NCBI GenBank assembly: GCA_911728455.2
Contig: OU452226.1
Span: forward strand, 12,065,498 to 12,129,497
Length of the DNA stretch: 64,000 nt
DNA from: Marthasterias glacialis
Taxonomy: Eukaryota; Echinodermata; Asteroidea; Forcipulatida; Asteriidae
Reading direction: 5' to 3'
The first letter of the stretch is position 1. Each line of letters starts with the position of its first letter. The position numbers were made by a program, and so were the translations under genes. This document shows positions 48,768 to 57,803 of this stretch, in pieces. The notes below the pieces were generated by a model. It did no database searches, was not told the DNA's origin, and saw nothing but the letters and a program-made list of their open reading frames with translations.

Positions 48768-49098
48768 TGTGTATAAACGCTGCAAGGAAGGATTGCGTGT
48801 TCGCTGAGGCCCTAACTTTCATATTGTTTTCCGCGCAGTCAACGCAGGATACCAGGCTGTGTAGTGCCAATGTTCGCTGATTCCCTGACATGCATATTGA
48901 TTTGCGCAGTCAACGCAGGATACCAGGCTACACGGTTGGTATCCTGCATTGACTGCGCAAATCAATATGAATGTCAGGCCATCAGTGAACATTGGCGCTA
49001 CACACAGCCTGGTATCCTGCGTTGACTGCGCGGAAAACAATATGAAAGTCAGGGCCTCAGCGAACACGCAATCCTCCACCGTTTATACACATAAGGAA
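48768..49098. mobile_element. Nested palindrome in right fold-back arm
   Basis: TATGTGTATAAACG...GGATTGCGTGTTCGCTGAGG is mirrored by CCTCAGCGAACACGCAATCC...CGTTTATACACATA. Each half also contains the motif GCGCAGTCAACGCAGGATACC twice. It is absent from the left arm, so it arose or was inserted after the arms formed, or was lost from the left. Confidence 0.85.
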
Positions 49099-49524
49099 AC
49101 GGTCGCTGAGTATCACATTCAAAATGGCGATTCTAACGGGAAATTTGATATATGCGTGATAGTGGGCTAAAAATCATCGATTTGGAGGACCAAAAATAAT
49201 CGTGAGTACAATTAACTGCATTTTATTTCACCGTAAATACTTGGAGAAGCCAGTAGGCGATTTTCAAGCAATTCTGTCGAGTCTCTGTCGCAATTTTGAC
49301 AATTTTGTAACCGATTCAGAAAAAACCCGCTTCGGAGCACTTTCCAAATATACCACGGACTGGGGTGCTAGTACGACAGATAATGTCAAAAATCTCAAAA
49401 AAGGAGTACAGCGCCCCAGTTGAGTTACTGGGTCTACCTACTACTAGTATTTGCACTACTAGACTAGCAGCTCTGAGCAGCAGAGGTCATGAGGTGACAA
49501 CTTAACTATCAACACAATAACACC

Positions 49525-49560
49525 CAGTAACTGGGGCGCTGACAGTACTCCCACTCACAG
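49525..49560. repeat. Solitary end of the 9-bp-TSD element family
   Basis: ACCCAGTAACTGGGGCGCTG occurs without a partner end nearby, about 90 bp beyond the large element. Confidence 0.6.
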
Positions 49561-50004
49561 ACAGTATTGAATACTGCTTACTGGTCTACCACCAGGCACC
49601 ACAACACAATCAAATAAGATAGGCCTATTTTTCTTCAATAAAACTAACCTTGTTCTAAGATGTGGTCAGAATGTTACCTAATATAATAATTACATCCTAT
49701 TTAATCAAAAATACCACCTCAACTTCCACGACACGTCCACTTACCCACTATTAATTTCACTGCGTAAAAGCCCACGTTAGCTGGAGTGACCATAACACGG
49801 AAAATTCTTCTAAAATCCCGCCATGTTGAGCGCCTTGATGAAATCCTCGAACTGGCCTGGTAACCCACCCATGATTGCCAAAGCTAATAACAATATGCTT
49901 TTACACAGTGTAATCAACTGGAGTCCAGGATCTAGGCTAAAAAAAAATCTCCCGTTTGTTGAAGGTGATGCCGCCCTCAATCGTTTGAATAAATTGGATT
50001 CAAC

Positions 50005-50491
50005 ATGGCAGCGCCCATGATGTGCGTATCATTTCGACATTTATGCAATGGGAACTCTCAAAATATCAACATTATCCTGCGGATGTGTGGCCAAAATTTA
50101 CGTCATACTATAGGTCTTACTTCTCAATCTCAAGTGAGAACTTTTGGTTGTAGAAATTACCTGCAGAATCCCAGAACACTTAACAACACTAGACCTACGC
50201 ACGGGAAACACGCGAGTGGTACTGCCGCCGCAACCTCATCAGTAGAGACAGAGAACGAGGCGACAACGGACTTGGTAGATGCTGGTGTAAGGATTCATGG
50301 GGACTCTACCAGTGCGAATGACTCGTATAGAAAGAGACAGGAAAGAGAATCATTGGGGCCTGAATCTCGAGGCACGGCAAAATATTTGGCAACAAAAATA
50401 AGAAAAGAACTGACTCTCAAGAGGAAGAACTTCACAATGGGTGAGGAGAAAATACAAACGGCATCCAAAACTCATGAGGATAAGGAAAATG
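50005..50491 (+). CDS. RPUSD4: RPUSD4 exon 1, N-terminus
   Basis: Starts in AACATGG. Encodes '[17 protein letters not shown]' as a probable transit peptide, then a charged linker with '[15 protein letters not shown]'. Donor AATG/GTGAGT, exit phase 1. Confidence 0.9.
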
Positions 50492-53323
50492 GTGAGTGGC
50501 TTATACTACTACTTACTAGTTATGCTGTAGCACTAGCACTGCAGCTCATGCCATGCCAGGCATAAGTCAGTTCAAGGATACCGCCATCTTTAAACTGATG
50601 AATGAAATTTGGCGATCATGTGACCTCTCACAGGGTAGACCCAGTAACTGGGGCGCTGTACTCCTTTTTTGAGATTTTGACAGTACGACCGATAATGCCA
50701 AAATCTTAAAAAAGCAGGCCTGATACTTCACGGAGGCAACGGAGGCAATTGCCTCCGTTGCCCCTGGTTATTGCCTTGGTGCCCTTGAATTGTTCCAATA
50801 GAAATTAACAATTTCCTCATAGAGATGCCCTTTAAATATCAAGAAGAAAATGCCTTGGTGCCCTTGCCCTTTCAAGAACAAAGCAATCAGGCCTGAAAAA
50901 GGAGTACAGTGCCCCAGTTACTGGGTCTACTCACAGGGGGCAAACACGATTGCAAACAAAAGTGTTTTGTGCAAATAGACATGTGCATTAAATATCTCAT
51001 TATCTGAATTATCCTTGCTGTTATTGTCTTTCTCTATCCAGATCCAGAAGAGGATCCTCCTCAGCGAGTCAAAGGCCTGGATAGCAAGGGATTCAGAACG
51101 CTACGGAACCAAGTTCAGGATCTAAGAAAGCTTGACGTAGACACAGTTGCCTCAATCTTGTTTCGCAGCATCATATATAATGAGGGTCAGTGGGAACTGC
51201 TCTATTATTATAATTTGTTGACAGTGTACATGCATGCAGCGTGGGCCTCGGTCTTTTGAGAAAAGAAATTGATGCTGTTTTCCCTTTTATTTACAGTGGT
51301 TTTGTTGATGATTTTGAAAATGTACAAATCCATTTTTACAACTCATATTCTAATTTTTTTTATTTTGTTTGATCATCTCTTACATTATATATTGAGATTT
51401 ATTATAAATGTTTGATACATGAGATATTAAAGTTTTACCATTATATATATTTTTTTCAGGGGACCTTGTTGCTATAGATAAACCATATGGACTGCCATCC
51501 CACGGTGGTCCCGGTGTGGTGCACAGTATTGATTCCCTCCTCCCTTTCATAGCTAAGAAACTCACCAGAGGTGCAGCCAAGCCGAGGGTCCCAGACCTGA
51601 GACTCTACCCCGTCCACCGACTGGACAAAGAAACGACAGGCGTTATGCTCCTGGCCAAGACCGAGGAAATGGCACACCACCTCCACCGGATGTTCATCCG
51701 GCACGAGGTGCTGAAGAAGTACTGGGTGGTGACCGTCGGAGTGCCTGATCCAAAGGATGGTGTGATTGACATTCCCATGGCAGAGGCCGATGTCGGAGGT
51801 TTCCACAGGATGGGCATCAGGCCGGACATCGGTGCCATCTACAAGGATATGGGGAAGTTTGGCAGAGGGAGGGGTACAGCCGCTGTAACAAATTTCCGCG
51901 TGGTGAGCGAAAATGGAAGTGCAGCGTTGGTGGAAGTTAATCCAGAAACAGGTTAGGAACTCTGTTTAAAAAGGACTTAAATTCAAATAGAAGTCAAGTT
52001 TAAAAAAGCCAATTCCAAAACTTGTGAAAGGAAGAATTGTTACCGTTGAGTTCAGTTTTTTATATGGATGCATCTATAGAAAAAAAATTACAAGAGAAAC
52101 GTTTCTTAACAACTGACCAAAATGCATATTTTATTTTCAGAATTAATCTACAACTTAATCGTTCTTGTTTTCATTATTTTTAATTCAGGTGTTAAACATC
52201 AGATTCGAGTTCACATGGCATTAGGGATGGGATGTCCAGTGCTTGGAGACCATAAATACTCTCATCACAATAAACTAGCACCACAGGTAAAGTGGCACTC
52301 TACTAAGAGTTTTGTTTGGAAAAGATTTCAGGTTTTCCTTGTAAATATGTTTTTTGCATGACCTCATACTTTTAATGCCAGGTGTCACTCAAAGATGTTC
52401 ATGGTTTGATAATAAGGATAATTGTATTGCGGTGTACTGATCCATTTTAAAGAGATCAACATTTCATTGTTAGTTTTTGTCAGGACATATTACAATGTCT
52501 GTCTTAGGTTTGGTCAAACTGTCAAGGGACATAACAGTGAAGGTTTGGCTTCTTCAGTGAAAGACAACAGTTTGTTTTTTAGGTTTGTTTGTTTGTAAGA
52601 GACAACAGTTTTCTGTTTTGGTTTGGTCTGATCATTAAAAGACAAGAGTTTACAGTTAGGTTTGGTTCCAACATTGAAAGACATTGACAGACAAGAGTTA
52701 GGTTTGGTTTGATTGTTGAGAGACATAACGGTTTACTGTTAGGTTTACCGTTTAGTTCCATTGTTGAGAGACAAAACAGTTTATTGTTGGTGGGTTTGGT
52801 TCTATCATTGAAAGAAAACGGTTAACTGTAAGGTTTGGGACCATTGTTGGAAGACAATAGTTTACTGTTAGGATTGGTTCCATTGTTGGAAGACAATAGT
52901 TCCATTGTTGAATGATAAGAGTTTACTGTTAGGATTGGTTCCATTGTTGGAAGACAATAGTTCCATTGTTGAATGACAATAGTTCCATTGTTGAATGACA
53001 ATAGTTTACTGTAAGGATTGGTTCCATTGTTGGAAGACAATAGTTAACTATCAGATTTGGTTCCATTTCCAAGGGGTTGTCACTTAAACAAAATGAAATT
53101 CCTTCAATGTTCGTGTTTGTGTTTATCATTTCAGCGCCTACCAATGGACATGCTTCAGCGCCTGGGTATCCGGCAGGCAAAGGCACGGACTGTTCCCATG
53201 CATCTCCATGCCAGGGAGATCATGCTGCCAGAATTCCTCAATGGTCGCAATGTCTTCATATCCACCACAGTGCCCAAATTCTTCGTACAAAACATGAAGC
53301 GGCTCAAACTGAACTTTCCTTAA
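50005..53323 (+). CDS. RPUSD4: RPUSD4-like mitochondrial pseudouridine synthase (5 exons, 469 aa)
   Basis: A RluA-family pseudouridine synthase. Vertebrate RPUSD4 isomerises uridine in mitochondrial 16S rRNA and some mitochondrial tRNA and is needed for mitoribosome assembly. Exons are 50005-50491, 51042-51185, 51460-51951, 52189-52286 and 53135-53323; they join in phase to 1410 nt. The catalytic motif HRLDKETTG (Asp266) is intact, as are '[17 protein letters not shown]', '[20 protein letters not shown]' and '[11 protein letters not shown]'. The N-terminal ~160 residues are poorly conserved and start with an Arg-containing, acid-free leader fitting mitochondrial import. It is longer than human RPUSD4 (377 aa), mainly at the N-terminus. 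It is divergent from BRIP1 with 3.56 kb between the starts. Confidence 0.94.
50636..50929. mobile_element. MITE, TAGACCCAGTAACT ends, 9-bp TSD
   Basis: Same terminal repeat as the 2139-bp fold-back (TAGACCCAGTAACTGGGGCG / CCCCAGTTACTGGGTCTA), flanked by CTCACAGGG on both sides. Without the nested insert it would be about 107 bp. It lies in RPUSD4 intron 1. Confidence 0.92.
50715..50895. mobile_element. CAGGCC MITE, 181 bp, nested, 6-bp TSD
   Basis: Begins CAGGCCTGATACTTCACGG and ends GCAATCAGGCCTG, flanked by AAAAAG on both sides. It contains the palindrome CAACGGAGGCAATTGCCTCC(GTTG). It is inserted inside the 9-bp-TSD MITE. Confidence 0.88.
51042..51185 (+). CDS. RPUSD4: RPUSD4 exon 2
   Basis: Encodes '[19 protein letters not shown]', the segment before the catalytic domain. 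Acceptor TCTATCCAG; donor GAGG/GTCAGT (weak +3). Confidence 0.88.
51460..51951 (+). CDS. RPUSD4: RPUSD4 exon 3, catalytic domain
   Basis: Contains the catalytic HRLDKETTG and '[20 protein letters not shown]'. The exon is GC-richer than its surroundings. Exit phase 1. Confidence 0.97.
52189..52286 (+). CDS. RPUSD4: RPUSD4 exon 4
   Basis: Encodes '[20 protein letters not shown]' and '[12 protein letters not shown]', the conserved RluA KHQ(I/L)RVH motif. Confidence 0.97.
52500..53062. repeat. Irregular minisatellite in RPUSD4 intron 4
   Basis: Many copies of GTTAGGATTGGTTCCATTGT and GGAAGACAATAGTTTACT with unit lengths of about 20-40 bp. There is strong T/G asymmetry on the coding strand. Confidence 0.85.
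53135..53323 (+). CDS. RPUSD4: RPUSD4 exon 5, C-terminus
   Basis: Encodes '[19 protein letters not shown]' and ends '[10 protein letters not shown]' with TAA at 53321. An AATAAA near 54123 could be a polyadenylation signal. Confidence 0.95.
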   Translation, partial: RLPMDMLQRLGIRQAKARTVPMHLHAREIMLPEFLNGRNVFISTTVPKFFVQNMKRLKLNFP

Positions 53324-53594
53324 AACCTCAGCCCTCAGTCATGGTTTGAACTGTTTGATTTCAGTTGAGGGGAAAAGGGTCTTAACGTGTATACTGCATG
53401 TAGTTGGTGAATTTCTTTAGCAGCTGCCTGGTCTTGCAAATTCGAGGGAAGTTGTGGTGTCAGAGTCAGTGGAGGGAGGGTTCATATCAAGGTCATGTCA
53501 TTTGTCCCCCTGTATGACGCTCGGCTACAAATGCTTCTCATTATTACTGGAGTCTTATTATAGCGCACGTATCTACCAATAAGTTACTCAAGCT

Positions 53595-53884
53595 GCTGGA
53601 ACAAAGAGAAAAAGCATCAAAGGGAAGCTTGGTGGCACAATTTGCTGCCAAACCATCAACACCGGGGCAAGACCCTTTACTTTCACGGCGAGTGTCAAGT
53701 TCTTTTACGTGCATTACACAGCATGCGGGACTTACAGCTTTACGTCCCGTCCAAAGAACAAAGCAATAATGTTCAAGTGCCTTGCTCAAGGACACATGTG
53801 CCCTGATCAGGATTCGAACCCACACTCTGCTGCCGACAACACCAGAACTTGAGACCGGTGGACGAGACCGCTCGGCCACTACGC
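53595..53884 (-). repeat. tRNA-Leu-derived SINE (family A)
   Basis: Minus-strand head GTAGTGGCCGAGCGGTCTCG, ACTCAAGTTCTGGTGTTGTC and GGGTTCGAATCC, then the standard family-A body. It lies downstream of RPUSD4, probably in the 3' UTR. Confidence 0.8.
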
Positions 53885-54304
53885 TCTACAAAGAGTAAAT
53901 TCAAACCAATCGTCAACCTCATGCAAATGCAGTTACAAGACACTGATTACTAAATGCTTACAGAGTTTTATGCAATTCAACTTTACTCACAATTGTGGTT
54001 GGAATCGAACCTACTACCATCCCATAGCAGAACTCAGCGCTTCATGTGCAGCACAAATTTCATTTTCCATCAACAGAGGAAAAACGTAAAGTGAAAACCC
54101 CCAAAAAGTGAAGTAAAAAATCAATAAACACGTATCAATATACACGTATTTCCAATGTTGATTCAGATTCAGCTGTCATTTTATTTTCAAAGGTAGAGTC
54201 AGAGTTGTCTAATTACATTACTTTACATTTCTACACTACGGATATTTACAATCTATACATTAGAATCTAGCAGGGTGTGGCTCGGAGGTTATCTTCTTAG
54301 TTAC

Positions 54305-54724
54305 TAGACCGATCCATTTAAGCTCCGCCCTTCATAGCAACAGCGCTCAATGTAGATGGGCAGGTGTGCGTCTGCCTCTTTATCGTCGAGCCAGCACAGC
54401 CAAATTGCAGGCCTTGATCTTAACCGAAGCCACCAAGGCCATTGGCCTCATGCCCTGTCGAGTTGGCCAGCATGCCCTTCAGAAAAATTGCACTGTCACT
54501 ACCAACTTGGCCAGCATGCCCTTGTACAACTTCTCTGATTTGGCCAGCAAAGGCCTGCCCCCGTTTTTCTTAAGATCGAGGCCTGAAATTGTGCAATGAA
54601 ACTATCAACACTGAAGCAGATTACATTTTTCTACTGAGATTTTAACATATATAGGACCACTGGGTGTGCAGATAAAGGTGGTGGGTGGTCAATACAAAGG
54701 GGCGGAGCTTAATGAATCGATCTA
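54305..54724. mobile_element. MITE, TAGACC ends, disrupted by nested element
   Basis: Begins TAGACCGATCCATTTAAGCTCCGCC and ends GGCGGAGCTTAATGAATCGATCTA (written in part). Removing the nested 178-bp insert and its duplication leaves about 236 bp, close to the 241-bp relative at 33907-34147. Confidence 0.82.
54408..54585. mobile_element. CAGGCC MITE, 178 bp, nested, 6-bp TSD
   Basis: Same length and nearly the same sequence as 43586-43763; flanked on both sides by AAATTG. Confidence 0.9.
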
Positions 54725-56493
54725 TTAGATCTCAGGTTGGAACTAATAACATTGTCGGCCTTTTAGTTTGGTTCCCTGACCAAAGATTCCCAGGCATCAC
54801 CCACGTTTAAAAATAAATGATGACGCAACATATATAAATATTCATTACTTGTCACCAATGGTGGACCTTGTCATTGGATAAAAACGAAGTGCTGATGACG
54901 CGTTTTATTTACTTTAAAAAAACCTGGGATAATCACAGTTTGTAAAAATGTTACACAAGTATTCGAAAATTGTGTTGAATTTGTTGGAAACCAAAAACCA
55001 ATAATAGGATGTGTTTTCTTAAATAGTTTGCAAAATTTTGAATTTGGTCACAACGTCCGTCAACAAGATTGAATGGTTTGAGTTTATCAACAAAAGAAAG
55101 GTCTACACACGTCCGGGATTGTCCGACCGTCAATGACACTGTCCGAAAGTTGACCACAACAAGTTGAGAACACTTCGGATATTTTCTGAAAAGAAGGAAT
55201 TCCTCTTTTTTTTTGTCACGTGACCCTCAGGTGATACCGACCCTAAAATCGACAATGAATAGTCCGAAGATTATTGGGTCTGGGAACCAGACTATCTATG
55301 CAGGAAGGTCCTTGAAAAAGGATACGACCTTGCAGTTGTAACAGCCAGGGTTTCGAAGTGGTGTTTAAAGCTTTGCATGTTGTGGATAGTGGGAAGTAAC
55401 TATAACTAGTAAACTAACGGATTATAACCGTGTATAAATCTCTTTTGGGAGGAGTGTTGGCTCTGAAAAGAGGCATTGGTTTGTACTTGTGCGATCGATT
55501 GCCTTCCTCAAATGAAGAACATAGCAATCCTAAGTGCATTGAAAGCAGTTTATAACCATTTAATTACATTTTATCAAATTAACAATTACAGTTTCCTTGA
55601 AATTAGCATCAAATTTATTCAACTTTGTTTCATCAAATTTACGTATAACACCTATTGCACAAACTTCAGGTTTGCTTCATTACAAAGAAAATTTTAAAGC
55701 GCATTTATAAAAAAGAAAAATACATATAAAACTTTCAGATCATAATTCATACAAATAGCTTGAAAAAATTCTTACTTTAAAAAAAAAACAACAATTGAAA
55801 AGCAACATTTTAGATGTCACACGCTTGTTAGTAATAAGGCCGGTAAAAGCTTAACTAATGATCGGCCATCTTGCATTATTATCATTTAGGAAGAAAGAAT
55901 CGTCATAAGTTTGTTTTGTTAAACTTTGGTTAAAATTAGTTTCCAAAAAAAAAAAAAAAGTCTCGGGAAATTGGGGGCAACTGCTTGAAACCGTTTCTTT
56001 CTATGAGATGATATTTTAGTCTAAGAGATGTTATCTGGAACCAATGTGAATGTTTTCTGTGATAGTAGCATTGGTGTTTAACCAGTAGACACTGGCTGAT
56101 GCATGTACACATTAAAACAAATTTGAGCCAGCAAACGGGCGACGTTTAAACATACCATTTTGTAAAATCGGAATACCGGAGCAAATATCGCCCAGATATT
56201 CCACTACTAAGCGTGCACAGTGCACGAACACGCCGTGTGTAACACTTCATATCACCCACACAAAGAGGAAACATGGTCTTGGAAATTACGCGAGGATTAC
56301 TGTGTAATCCCGATTCCAGACCTTTGTCTTTTTTGTTCCAAGAAGAGGATTACAAGAACCATGGATTTGACTTGTTAATTAAGTCTGCTGCCACCTAGTG
56401 TTCAAATGTCTCACATTTTCATCAGTGTAGCATATAATTATCACACTGACCTAGTTTTAGATCTTAAGCTCAAAGAATTCAGAGCCCTGGTGT

Positions 56494-56678
56494 GGATCTC
56501 ACAAAGCGCTAGGACTAGTCTTATCTCGAGTTAGGACGAGTAACTAGTCCTTACTTATAGTACTCATCATTAGTTAGGACTAGTTTTAACTTATGACTAG
56601 TCCTATAAGTTAGAACTAGTTACTCATTCTTACTCGAGATAAGACTAGCCCTAATGCTTTGTGAAATCCACACCTGGG
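56494..56678. mobile_element. Fold-back MITE with ~85-bp arms
   Basis: Left arm GGTGTGGATCTCACAAAGC...AGGACTAGTCTTATCTCGAG, right arm CTCGAGATAAGACTAGCCCT...GCTTTGTGAAATCCACACC. Internal ACTAGT and AGTTAGGACTAGT motifs recur. Non-coding. Confidence 0.85.
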
Positions 56679-57116
56679 CAGTTATAAAGAGTCTAATAGT
56701 GTAAGTTTCTTCTGACCCCCAAAAATGCATTAAAAACTCACAAACACCCCGGTCTTTACATTAAGTAATCTCAAAATGTGTTCTTATAAAAAAGGATTTT
56801 TTTTTACACATTTTTATAACATTTTGTTTCTTTCTTCAATTATGTACAATTTTACAAAAAAAACAACACCACGGTTTTATATATTTATCCAGTTATCTAC
56901 ACTCGTGCTGAATCAAACGCAGCTTCTTTAGAAATAATTGGATCGGCTTTAATCAATGCTTCAAACGAGAAAGACAATCACATGGAATTTAAGATTCAAT
57001 GGCGAAAAAGTTTTGTTTATACACTTTCAGCTTACTCCATCAAACTTTGCAACAATCATCTCAAATGCATTTCAAAAATTGTAATTAGTTGTATTTTAAA
57101 AATTTAGTAAGATTAA

Positions 57117-57803
57117 CCCTTTAGAGACTAAATATCGTAACAATTTTTCTAGACATGGACGTTCGTTTTACAAATTTTTGACACTATGTTTCCTATAAAA
57201 ATGTCTGGAAAATAATATAAACCAGAAACTTCGTTTTGAAGTGAAGGAAATGGAAGTAGTATGTTAAAATATTATGTTAACATGGGAAACATTGGAAATT
57301 GGCAATTCGAGACATTACCTTTTTCAAAACCTTTTTGGTTGAGTGGAACTAGGTTAAATCTTGCAGCCGCTATGGGCATTCTGATACAAGCCGTTTGAGG
57401 CCACATTGTGCATTTTAATACAAGCCGTTTGTGGCTGCTACGGGCATTTTAATACAAGCCGTTTGAGGCCACAATGAGCATTTTAATACAAGCTGTTTGC
57501 AGCTGCTGTGGACATTTAAAACAAGCCATTTGCAGCCACTGAGTATTTTGATACAAGCCATTTGCAGCCACAATGGGCGTTTTGATACAAGCCGTTTTGG
57601 GCTGCTATGGTGATTTTGATACAAGCCGTTTGTGGCTGCTATGGGCATCTTGGTACAAGCCATTTGTGCATGGCTGCTATGGTCATTTTGATACAAGCCG
57701 TTTGTGGCTGCTATGGGCATCTTGATACAAGCAAGCCGTTTGTGCATGGCTGCATTGGGCTTCTTGATCCAAGCCGTATGGGGCCACTTTAGTCTCTAAA
57801 GGG
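57117..57803. mobile_element. piggyBac-like non-autonomous element
   Basis: A perfect 16-bp terminal inverted repeat CCCTTTAGAGACTAAA / TTTAGTCTCTAAAGGG. The flank is TTAA on the left and ATAA on the right, fitting a TTAA target with one later substitution. The 3' half is a ~33-bp minisatellite (57366-57780). No transposase. Confidence 0.72.
57366..57780. repeat. ~33-bp minisatellite inside piggyBac-like element
   Basis: About 12 units of GGCATTTTGATACAAGCC + GTTTGTGGCTGCTAT with variation, making spurious repetitive frames on both strands. Confidence 0.9.

Larger units (their letters stand above)
47298..49436. mobile_element. Large fold-back element with 9-bp TSD
   Basis: A 2139-bp element starting TAGACCCAGTAACTGGGGCG and ending CCCCAGTTGAGTTACTGGGTCTA (written in pieces), flanked on both sides by CCTACTACT. 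The arms (about 47298-48085 and 48310-49436) are nearly perfect inverted copies. The right arm carries an extra ~310-bp palindrome. The ~220-bp centre holds a 7-bp TACATTG tandem repeat. Frames found in one arm recur in the other, so they are not independent genes. No transposase is present. Confidence 0.92.

Noticed and set aside
47293-49423. Paired frames such as 'VGDFQAILSSLCRNFDNF' found in both directions
   Set aside because: They are the same sequence in the two arms of the fold-back; no homology or independent selection is visible.
49810-49875. 20-codon minus-strand frame 'MGGLPGQFEDFIKALNMAGF'
   Set aside because: Protein-like but too short, with an in-frame stop and no donor; it could be a short upstream ORF but this cannot be supported.
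57415-57792. Repetitive frames on both strands
   Set aside because: By-products of the 33-bp minisatellite in the piggyBac-like element.
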